Shown: positions 1-6,123 of the stretch, piece by piece | Layout: the number at the start of each line of letters is the position of its first letter | Position numbering within the stretch: the first letter of the stretch is position 1 | Assembly: GCA_017388605.1 (NCBI GenBank) | Contig: JAFPIE010000012.1 | Location: forward strand, 1 to 6,123 | Reading direction: 5' to 3' | DNA from: Acholeplasmatales bacterium | Lineage (GTDB): Bacteria; Bacillota_I; Bacilli_A; Acholeplasmatales; Anaeroplasmataceae | Length of the DNA stretch: 6,123 bases | Translations under genes and position numbers: made by a program | The notes under the pieces: generated by a model | The model's database searches: none | Told to the model about the DNA's origin: nothing | The model's input: the letters and a program-made list of their open reading frames with translations, nothing else

Positions 1-2556
1 ATCCGTTTTAATCCTTAGGCCTGGCTTTTTATAATCCATACCTAATAAATCTTTGAATTTGGAGCCTTCGCTACACATAAAATAATATAAAAGAATCCAA
101 GCATAGGATGTATTATTCTTAGAATAGTTATCTAGCTTTCTTATAGCCATTCTCGCTCTATTCTTATTATTGATACACTTTATGACTTCTTTCTCATGCT
201 CGTCTAAAATTCTTTGGAAGCCAGCATTCATATTCATGAATACATCCTCCGTCATTTTTAGGCCCTTCTTCTCTTCTTTGAATTTTGAATCAATTTCCTT
301 CAATAATTCATCTAACTTATCTATAGCCTTTTTATCATGCCCATTATATTTTTTAGGATATGGGAAGGAAATGAAGCTCTCGAAGGTTACTTCCTTTTCC
401 TCACTATTCGAAAGAGGATGATCCAAAAGATATTTCACCATATAATCTAAGCCAACCTCCATGCCTTTTTCATTTTTTAAGGCATTTTTTGTTGTACTCT
501 TTCTAAAGCATAATGGTTGTTTTGGCCAATTTGATTTCTTTATATCTCCATTCTTATCCTTATATTCGTAGCAATATTTCTCGTTTAAATTTGAAATAAT
601 CATAGAAGTCTCGCATGGATATGGCCTTTTAGCTGAATCAATTTCCATATTAGATAATACGGCTAAAATACAAATATCCTTATAGATATCCTCTAATTTA
701 GGATCATCTTTTTTCTTATTAAATGTATCCCAATAAAGACAATTCAAGCAGGTTGCATAATTTACTACTGTTCCTACCTTATTATTACTAATCTTGCTGT
801 CGGGTTTTGATAAATCAATCGTAAAGCTTTGGATATCAGATTCCTTTATAGGCTCAACTAAATTTACTGGCACCTTAAAGCGATTCTCGTTTTCCTTTGC
901 TCTTGTATAAAGAATAGGATTATTGGTCATCATGACAGAATCAGAATCAAAATCCATTCCATTTAATCTTTGTAATATATTATGGTTAATAGAATTTACA
1001 ACTACAATTTCCTTGGACAAATTGAAATAGTCATCTATTTTATTAAGCTTCTTATTCATTGTGACCCATAAATTACCCATAGTAATATGAGGATATCTTA
1101 TTATGGTTAATGCCTCATCATCACTAAAGCCTTTAGAATAGATTTCCTTATTTAATAATAGGGATTTAGGGTTATTATAATTAAATGGAGTTATATTATC
1201 CTTTAATTTATCTGTATCTGCAAGCGCAATTAAAAATTCATAGGGGTTAGATAATACAGTTGCATATCTACCTTCAATTAAGATTTTTCCCTTTTTATAT
1301 TCCTTTAATAAATTATCCGTTTGATATCTTCTAAAATCCTTAATTAATGGAGTATAGTAAAGATCTTTCTTGCGGTTTAATAAATCCTTAACAATTTGAT
1401 ATTTATAATTTTGAATCTTTGCATCATCGAAATGATTCTTCTTATGATTTTGGTTTAAATCATAAGAGAATACATGAACATCATTTTTAAAGGATTCTCT
1501 ATACTGAATTGTAGGTGCAAATAATGATTCAATATCTTCCTTCGTAAGTGCTAGAGTATTTAATAGAGTATAGGAGCTTTTTACCATATCTCCATCAAAA
1601 TACTTTGATTTCTTATCAAATTTACAAATACCAAATTCCTCTTCGAAGGTTGGATCAAAAATCCATTTATTAAATTGTGCTTCTAGATTATCCTCTTCTG
1701 CAAATTTTAGATATTTTAGTGAGGAATAGGTACAAACAAGCTTAATGTCTTCAAGCCTTTGGGCTAATGTAAAGAAGCCCTTTTTCTTTTTTAATCCACC
1801 TAAGGTTGCATATTTTTTTAACCACTTTTGAAGCTTTGTGTTAAAGGCACAGCATTTAAAGAATTTATTTCTAAGAAGCATCATAGAATGCTTCTCACTA
1901 AATTGATTAAAGCAGGATTCATCTAATAATCCTTCTCCATCCCAAATGGTATTTTCTATTTCTACTTCCTTTCTTTCTACCTTTAAAGCACCATTTCCAC
2001 TAACGGCGTAGCAATCATCCTTAAATAAGGATTTTGCATCGGGAATAATCAAAATAGCTTTCTTGGGAATCTTAACGGATGCACAAATATTCGATAGGGT
2101 TAATGCTTGATAGGATTCAAAGGAAACTGGGTTTTCTTTAACCTTTTGATTATCATAGCTTAAGCCTGCTAAAGCCCATTCTTCCATCTTATTTTTATAT
2201 TTTTCTTGAATGAAATAGCAGTTACCTACTCTTGCAGAGGAGGCGGTTCTTTTATATCTGACATAATGGATTTTTCGAATATAAAAGCCTTTTTCATAAA
2301 GGATGTCTCTATAATTTTTCTTAGAACTATTAGAGAATGATACCTGGACAAGCTCCGTTATGGAGTCTAGATTTGTATTCTCTTTATCCTTATCTTGGTT
2401 AATTTCATATAATAGCCTTCTAGATTCCATAGAATCAGAAAATATGGATCTATGAGAAATAGATTCTTTGCTTGGATCCTTTAGACCTGAAATATTTAGA
2501 TTTTGCTTCATAATTTCACTTGCTGATAGATGCCATATATATCTTCCACTTATCAT
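1..2556 (-). CDS. Predicted single-chain RNA polymerase-like protein (two-barrel RdRP/QDE-1/YonO type), C-terminus beyond window
   Basis: The frame is open for 852 codons from the ATG at 2554-2556 to base 1, with no stop. The start is fixed by AGGAG six bases upstream. Visible motifs, with the counterpart I recall from eukaryotic-type RdRPs: W205-D-G-E-G209 (TDGxGxIS); LLRNKFFK, K234 last (FQxRxxGxKG); T276-YSSLKYLKF285 (RPSMxKF); S327-SYTLLNTLAL337 (QxIxLLxxLGV); R487-YPHITMGN495 (RNPCxHPGD); G533-M-D535-F-D537-S-D539 (GGDLDGD, the Mg-binding triad); V594-GTVVN599 (GxIxN); L631-AVLSNMEIDSAK643 (LAxLHSxAVDFPKTG). Their order and the 48-residue gap from R487 to D535 agree with that fold. K234 and K281/K284 are candidates for the conserved barrel lysines. 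Residues 1-200 and 650-852 match nothing I know. It is the last visible gene of the operon. The inferred role is RNA synthesis for a mobile element; template type is unknown. The Gly before the last Asp is Ser, so activity is not assured. Confidence 0.72.
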   Translation of the reverse strand, partial: MISGRYIWHLSASEIMKQNLNISGLKDPSKESISHRSIFSDSMESRRLLYEINQDKDKENTNLDSITELVQVSFSNSSKKNYRDILYEKGFYIRKIHYVRYKRTASSARVGNCYFIQEKYKNKMEEWALAGLSYDNQKVKENPVSFESYQALTLSNICASVKIPKKAILIIPDAKSLFKDDCYAVSGNGALKVERKEVEIENTIWDGEGLLDESCFNQFSEKHSMMLLRNKFFKCCAFNTKLQKWLKKYATLGGLKKKKGFFTLAQRLEDIKLVCTYSSLKYLKFAEEDNLEAQFNKWIFDPTFEEEFGICKFDKKSKYFDGDMVKSSYTLLNTLALTKEDIESLFAPTIQYRESFKNDVHVFSYDLNQNHKKNHFDDAKIQNYKYQIVKDLLNRKKDLYYTPLIKDFRRYQTDNLLKEYKKGKILIEGRYATVLSNPYEFLIALADTDKLKDNITPFNYNNPKSLLLNKEIYSKGFSDDEALTIIRYPHITMGNLWVTMNKKLNKIDDYFNLSKEIVVVNSINHNILQRLNGMDFDSDSVMMTNNPILYTRAKENENRFKVPVNLVEPIKESDIQSFTIDLSKPDSKISNNKVGTVVNYATCLNCLYWDTFNKKKDDPKLEDIYKDICILAVLSNMEIDSAKRPYPCETSMIISNLNEKYCYEYKDKNGDIKKSNWPKQPLCFRKSTTKNALKNEKGMEVGLDYMVKYLLDHPLSNSEEKEVTFESFISFPYPKKYNGHDKKAIDKLDELLKEIDSKFKEEKKGLKMTEDVFMNMNAGFQRILDEHEKEVIKCINNKNRARMAIRKLDNYSKNNTSYAWILLYYFMCSEGSKFKDLLGMDYKKPGLRIKTD
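940..954 (-). other. Candidate polymerase active-site codons (DFDSD)
   Basis: These codons encode D535-F-D537-S-D539 of the polymerase-like protein. In multisubunit RNA polymerases (NADFDGD) and in RdRPs/QDE-1 (DxDGD), three aspartates spaced this way hold the catalytic magnesium. All three are present here, preceded by L-N-G-M as RdRPs have S-G-G. A hydrophobic run, VVVN at 518-521, lies just upstream, as the VVFP-like strand does in RdRPs. Serine replaces the usual glycine at 538. The assignment is by motif and position, not by alignment. Confidence 0.65.
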
Positions 2557-2562
2557 ATAAAA

Positions 2563-2567
2563 CTCCT
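2563..2567 (-). promoter_or_regulatory. Shine-Dalgarno of the polymerase-like gene
   Basis: AGGAG lies six bases before the ATG at 2556 and overlaps the TAG stop codon (2566-2568) of the VWA gene. This strong site decides the start and lets ribosomes finishing the upstream gene reinitiate. Confidence 0.85.
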
Positions 2568-3732
2568 ACTTTTTCATAATTGCTACTTTACCATAGGGTG
2601 GCTTTACCTCATCGTTTGTCAAAAGCCAAAGAAGGGGTATATTCCCCTTCTCCTCTTCCTTAGGGAATGGGGCATAGCCATCCGTTAATATAATTAAATA
2701 TTTTGGTTTATTTTCCATTTGCATTACATAATTAAATACACAATGGAAGGAAGTACCTCCACCACCCTTTGGTATTAGCTTAGTTAAATCTATGGAGCTA
2801 TCAAAGGGAATGGGTGTATAAACCTTTGCATCAAAAAAGCCTATAAAGCCCTTTAATCTTCCATCAAAGGCTTGAATCGCACCATTGATTTCGCTATAGA
2901 CTAATGTAATATCCTCTATCGTCATAGAGCCTGAGGTATCTACCATGAATAATACATCCTCTACACTTTCATCCATTTCACTGAAGCTAGGCATAAAGAA
3001 TTCTGATTCATATCTTCTATCTGGTGGAGTGAAGGTGTAATCATTGATTTCAAATTCAATGAATTCATTTAAAAGCTCTCTCCAGTTTACTCTAGATTCC
3101 TTTAGTTCCTTGACTAATCTTTCTACACCAACAGGAATAGAGCCAACCCCGGGCTTACCATTTTGGTGTGCTCTATCCTCCATATCCTTTATGGCAATAA
3201 TTTTGGCATTGATTTCATCCTCTTGTGCCTCTCCATTTCCCATACCCCACTTGGAGTGATCATCTAGAGTGGATTGAGGCACTTTCGTACAATGCTTCAA
3301 AAGCTTTTCATAAACCTCCTCAGCCGTAAATAAGTATCCTTCCTTACCTTCAATTTGGTGCATAGAGGCAACTCCATTTACCTTTATGGCATCTAAATTC
3401 ATTCCCTTAGACTTTAGGATATTGGAATTTACTACAATATCACAGGCAATATTAAATAGATTTTGGTCATATTTTAAGCCTCTTAGGCAATGCTTTAATG
3501 CAACATGCATAACCTCATGCATTAAAATGAAATCGAGCTCACTATCGGATAAGGATTCCATGAATTTTGGGCTAAAGCATATTTTACTTCCATCCGTATA
3601 GGCTGTATCACAGTCTGGATCTAAGCCAAAGGCCATGTTTTCTAGCATAATACCATAGAATCCATAATTGGTAAGAATTCTTATTCTAGCAAGTAATAAT
3701 CTTCTTTGATATTCTTTCAAATTAGACTGCAT
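2566..3732 (-). CDS. Metallopeptidase-like / VWA-domain protein (DUF2201, COG3864 type)
   Basis: A complete 388-residue protein with two domains. The N-terminal part (about 1-170) has H72-E-V-M-H76 plus a nearby H81, the HExxH zinc-protease signature, followed by N94-IACDIVVN102, an N-x-A-x-D-x-x-x-N pattern usual in this family. The C-terminal part (about 255-388) is a VWA domain with a full MIDAS metal site: D265-T-S267-G-S269, T327 after a four-glycine loop, and T350-D351-G352. WRELL (217-221) and the PPYG tail (378-381) also fit DUF2201 proteins. There is no signal peptide or membrane segment, so it is probably cytosolic. Its start overlaps the upstream MoxR-like gene by 11 bp. MoxR ATPases and VWA proteins are a known functional pair, in which the VWA protein commonly serves as substrate adaptor. 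Whether the protease site cuts anything is unknown, and the substrate is not evident. Confidence 0.88.
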   Translation of the reverse strand: MQSNLKEYQRRLLLARIRILTNYGFYGIMLENMAFGLDPDCDTAYTDGSKICFSPKFMESLSDSELDFILMHEVMHVALKHCLRGLKYDQNLFNIACDIVVNSNILKSKGMNLDAIKVNGVASMHQIEGKEGYLFTAEEVYEKLLKHCTKVPQSTLDDHSKWGMGNGEAQEDEINAKIIAIKDMEDRAHQNGKPGVGSIPVGVERLVKELKESRVNWRELLNEFIEFEINDYTFTPPDRRYESEFFMPSFSEMDESVEDVLFMVDTSGSMTIEDITLVYSEINGAIQAFDGRLKGFIGFFDAKVYTPIPFDSSIDLTKLIPKGGGGTSFHCVFNYVMQMENKPKYLIILTDGYAPFPKEEEKGNIPLLWLLTNDEVKPPYGKVAIMKK

Positions 3733-4834
3733 CTAAGAATCTTCCCTTCTCTCTTAACCATTTCATAAATTCAGGGATTTGTAATAGCTTTTGCTTATAA
3801 TCCTTTTCTAAATATAAATAATCCTTAAGTAATACAATCGAATAATCCGGTGGTAGCATATTGGCATATAATATACTATTTCTAATTAAATCTAAATCAT
3901 CTCTATGATGATACGCATAGGCTACCATAGAGGATTCTAGTGCGTATAATACGTCTGGTTCCTTGGGTACCTTAGTTTCTTCACCTTTGAATATTTTTTC
4001 AATATTCGGTAATTTAGAATATACCTTTGTATAGGTTCTAAGCTCTGTTGCAAGACCTTTACCTAAAATACCTGCAAGTAAATCAAAGACATCCTTAAAA
4101 TCATTGGATACTGTATTTAAGATATTCGATGCCATCTCCCAAGATCTTGGTGTTGCAAAAACAATACCATTATCCTGTGGATTAAAGGTATTTAAGCAAT
4201 CTGGCTTAAAGCGTAGGAAACCTAAGATATATTCATGAATTCCTTTAGATATTGCCCAGTTATGCCATGAATCTGGATCTGAGGATACCTCTAAATGTAA
4301 CAAACGATTGGCAAGTGCCTTTGGCATTTGATAAGCAACCGATTTATCGGTTACTCTATTTCCTGCCGCAATGACAATACAGTTTTCAGGGAGTTTATGC
4401 TCACCAACCATACGGTCTAGAGTAATTTGGTAGGCTGCAGCTTGGACGGATTGTGGGGCTGCACTAATCTCATCTAGGAATAAAATGTTAATCGTATCAC
4501 TACTTTCATCCATTTGAAAGATTTTAGGCTTTAGCCAAACCGCTAGGGTTTTATCTTGATTCGCGGTTGGAATACCTCTTAAATCAATAGGATTAAATAG
4601 AATTAATCTTACATCAATTACATTACATCTTTTCTTTAATCCTAATTCTAAATCATGAGCTAAATCATGAATCGATTGGGATTTACCAATACCAGGCTGA
4701 CCCCAAAGCATTACGGAAGGTAATACCTTTAGGGGTACATTCTTTTCTATTGCGCTTGCATACATTTTATATAATATTTTTCTTACATCCCCTGGGTTTA
4801 ATACAGGAACATTTCCAATTGTTGTTTTATCCAT
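3722..4834 (-). CDS. MoxR-like AAA+ ATPase
   Basis: A complete 370-residue cytosolic ATPase. Walker A is G45-QPGIGK51-S52. Walker B is I117-LFLDE122, with the catalytic glutamate present. Sensor 1 is A156-AGN159. ANRL (175-178) holds a candidate arginine finger, R177. The stretch around 139-150 (LDR..GEHKLPE) is typical of COG0714/MoxR ATPases. Residues from about 230 onward form the helical lid and a C-terminal region without a motif I recognise. Such proteins assemble into rings and use ATP to remodel or activate partner complexes, usually with a VWA protein encoded next to them, as here. The start is backed by AAGGAG ten bases upstream; the ATG overlaps the helicase stop by 8 bp and the end overlaps the VWA gene by 11 bp. 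The family call is firm; the substrate is unknown. The neighbouring polymerase-like protein or the helicase are candidates by context only. Confidence 0.9.
   Translation of the reverse strand: MDKTTIGNVPVLNPGDVRKILYKMYASAIEKNVPLKVLPSVMLWGQPGIGKSQSIHDLAHDLELGLKKRCNVIDVRLILFNPIDLRGIPTANQDKTLAVWLKPKIFQMDESSDTINILFLDEISAAPQSVQAAAYQITLDRMVGEHKLPENCIVIAAGNRVTDKSVAYQMPKALANRLLHLEVSSDPDSWHNWAISKGIHEYILGFLRFKPDCLNTFNPQDNGIVFATPRSWEMASNILNTVSNDFKDVFDLLAGILGKGLATELRTYTKVYSKLPNIEKIFKGEETKVPKEPDVLYALESSMVAYAYHHRDDLDLIRNSILYANMLPPDYSIVLLKDYLYLEKDYKQKLLQIPEFMKWLREKGRFLDAV
3741..3750 (-). promoter_or_regulatory. Weak Shine-Dalgarno-like stretch for the VWA gene
   Basis: AGAAGGGAAG lies eight bases before the ATG at 3732, inside the end of the MoxR-like gene. 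It matches the anti-Shine-Dalgarno only partly. With the 11-bp gene overlap, translation probably depends largely on ribosomes arriving from the upstream gene. Confidence 0.45.
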
Positions 4835-6123
4835 TGATGTTTAACTCCTTTTCTATAGCCTTTATTTCTCTTGCTAAGGATTCTATTGCAGAGGAATAAT
4901 CTGGTTTCTTTAAAAGTTCTTCTTCAAGTGCTATTTTTCTGTTCTTTAAATCTAATAAATTACTATCTATGGTATCTAATCTTTCCTTCATAGAATTTAA
5001 ATAATTATCGATTCTTGGTAATATACCCATTTCTGAATTACCCATAGGTACCATATAGGTACCCTTACCCTTTAATCTTAGGAATAGATAATTGGCAAGC
5101 ATATTATCAGGATAATATACCTTAAAGCCTTGGTAATCCATAATATATTCCTCTTCTTCCTTATTTAAATGGTCCATTAGACCATTCCATAACAATTTAC
5201 GAATTTCCGTTCTTTTTTCTGTAGTATATTCCTGCTTATTCTCATCAAATAGTACTACATCCTCCTGTAAGTTTTCTACAAGCTTTTCTTGTTCTTCAAT
5301 TTTTGCAGGAAGCTCCATTAATTCTCTTTCAAATAGAGTAAATCGAGCCTCAGTTCTCTTTTGTAATAGCTTAAGCTTATTTAATTGATTTGTTTTATCC
5401 GCATAATCCTTAAGTCTTGGAGATCCAATAGCTAAGGCTTTAACCTCACCATAGCTTAATACTGTATCTGCAATATCATCCTTAGATCTATCTGTTAATG
5501 CATTGGATAATAAATCATTAATAAATCTTTGCTTAGTCTCAAGTAGCTGCCAAGAATATGCATCAAAGGAGCCTTCCAAGATATATCTATGAATAAAGAC
5601 CTCCTTATTCTGATTCTTTTGTCTTATAATTCTTCCTTCTCTTTGCTGCATATCCGATGGTCTCCAAGGAATCGATAGATGGTGAATGGAATATAGCCTA
5701 TCCTGTACATTTACACCAGTACCAAGCTTTTCGGTTGAACCGATTAATACTCTTACCTCTCCATCTCTTACCTTTTTAAATAGCTTAGTTCTTTTTGCCT
5801 CAGTTGTAGCATTATGTATATATTCAATTTCGCTATCCTTAATACCAAATTGAACAAGTAATCTTTTTACCTCATCATATACATTAAATCCATCCTTAGG
5901 CGTACCAATATCAGAGAATACTAATTGCGTACCCTTGAATGAATTTGTTGTCAAATAATCCTTTAATATATTTTGACAGCAGGCATATATTTTACCCTTA
6001 TTTTCATTCTTATAGGTAGCCTCATCAATTAATCTCATATCTAGAGCTGCCTTTCTACCATCGGTTGTAACCTTAAGTAGATTATCATCCTTCCTAGATA
6101 TTCTATGATTTCTTATATCATCC
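4827..6123 (-). CDS. C-terminal part of a large SNF2-type (SF2) helicase of mobile-element type, N-terminus beyond window
   Basis: The frame stays open upstream of the first in-window ATG (6036-6038) to the window edge, and those 28 codons read as conserved helicase sequence (DNLLKVTTDGRKAALDMRL). The gene is therefore cut by the edge, and that Met is internal. Numbering from it, the second RecA lobe shows motif IV Q38-LVFSD43, motif V V97-LIGSTEKLGTGVN110 and motif VI Q132-REGRIIRQ140 with both arginine-finger candidates. Then come SYGEVKALAIGSP (about 195-207), a long charged coiled coil (about 210-270) and a second one at the C-terminus. This layout matches the end of the very large SNF2 helicase proteins, often fused to an N6-adenine DNA methylase, found on Firmicutes plasmids and integrative elements. 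The methylase, Walker A and Walker B parts would lie outside the window and are not seen. Likely role: ATP-driven DNA translocation or remodelling. It overlaps the MoxR-like gene by 8 bp. Confidence 0.88.
   Translation of the reverse strand, partial: DDIRNHRISRKDDNLLKVTTDGRKAALDMRLIDEATYKNENKGKIYACCQNILKDYLTTNSFKGTQLVFSDIGTPKDGFNVYDEVKRLLVQFGIKDSEIEYIHNATTEAKRTKLFKKVRDGEVRVLIGSTEKLGTGVNVQDRLYSIHHLSIPWRPSDMQQREGRIIRQKNQNKEVFIHRYILEGSFDAYSWQLLETKQRFINDLLSNALTDRSKDDIADTVLSYGEVKALAIGSPRLKDYADKTNQLNKLKLLQKRTEARFTLFERELMELPAKIEEQEKLVENLQEDVVLFDENKQEYTTEKRTEIRKLLWNGLMDHLNKEEEEYIMDYQGFKVYYPDNMLANYLFLRLKGKGTYMVPMGNSEMGILPRIDNYLNSMKERLDTIDSNLLDLKNRKIALEEELLKKPDYSSAIESLAREIKAIEKELNING
4845..4850 (-). 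promoter_or_regulatory. Shine-Dalgarno of the MoxR-like gene
   Basis: AAGGAG stands ten bases before the ATG at 4834 and lies within the last codons of the helicase gene, whose TAA stop is at 4827-4829. It supports this start and coupled translation. Confidence 0.75.

Noticed and set aside
170..421. Plus-strand open frame of 83 codons
   Set aside because: It lies wholly opposite the polymerase-like gene, has a low-complexity Ser/Phe-rich product typical of antisense reading of Lys/Glu/Asn-rich AT-rich genes, and has no convincing ribosome site.
1..2556. A long non-coding or degenerate region left of the VWA gene
   Set aside because: The minus-strand frame from 2556 is open to base 1 and has a strong ribosome site; it only lacks an in-window stop because it is cut by the edge.
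3044..3259. Plus-strand open frame of 71 codons
   Set aside because: It is antisense to the well-supported VWA/metallopeptidase gene and its product resembles no family.
3386..3601. Plus-strand open frame of 71 codons
   Set aside because: It is antisense to the HExxH domain of the VWA/metallopeptidase gene, with no support of its own.
2566..4834. Magnesium/cobalt chelatase (BchI/BchD, CobN partner) reading of the ATPase/VWA pair
   Set aside because: The VWA protein has an HExxH N-terminus rather than an AAA-like one, there is no large chelatase subunit, and the neighbours are a helicase and a polymerase-like gene; a MoxR/DUF2201 pair fits better.
6036..6038. ATG as the true start of the helicase gene
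   Set aside because: The frame is open upstream to the window edge and encodes conserved helicase sequence there, so this Met is internal.
1..6123. Type II toxin, CRISPR array, tRNA, insertion sequence or internal terminator
   Set aside because: No direct repeats with spacers, cloverleaf, transposase motif or hairpin followed by a T-run between genes was found; intergenic space is almost nil.

Overview
The window is AT-rich and coding from end to end. All four genes lie on the minus strand, so transcription runs from high to low coordinates. Purine-rich Shine-Dalgarno sequences (AAGGAG, AGGAG), AT-rich codon choice and the gene families point to a low-G+C Gram-positive bacterium (Firmicutes/Bacillota or a relative). 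The content looks like a mobile element (large plasmid, integrative element or phage) rather than housekeeping DNA. Which kind of element cannot be decided: no integrase, relaxase, terminase, capsid or replication gene is visible.

In transcription order: (1) 6123-4827, the C-terminal part of a large SNF2-type helicase, cut by the window edge, with helicase motifs IV-VI followed by a coiled-coil tail. (2) 4834-3722, a MoxR-like AAA+ ATPase. (3) 3732-2566, a two-domain protein with an HExxH metallopeptidase-like N-terminus and a von Willebrand factor A (VWA) C-terminus (DUF2201/COG3864 type). (4) 2556-1, an open frame of 852 codons that runs off the left edge. Junctions are an 8-bp overlap, an 11-bp overlap and a 9-bp gap, so this is one compact operon with apparent translational coupling. 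There is no internal promoter, terminator, RNA gene or repeat that I can support.

The most interesting gene is the fourth. It carries, in order and at plausible spacing, motifs resembling those of the single-chain, two-barrel RNA polymerases (eukaryotic RNA-silencing RdRPs / QDE-1, and phage YonO). These include a DFDSD triad at the place of the metal-binding DxDGD signature, an upstream RxP....GN motif and a downstream LAxL...xDxxK motif. I infer a divergent RNA-polymerase-like enzyme carried by a mobile element and co-expressed with a SNF2 helicase and a MoxR/VWA pair. A reasonable model is that the helicase remodels DNA or nucleoprotein, the MoxR/VWA pair acts as an ATP-driven remodelling or maturation machine, and the polymerase-like protein makes RNA for the element. 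The joint role is inference; only the family assignments rest on visible motifs.
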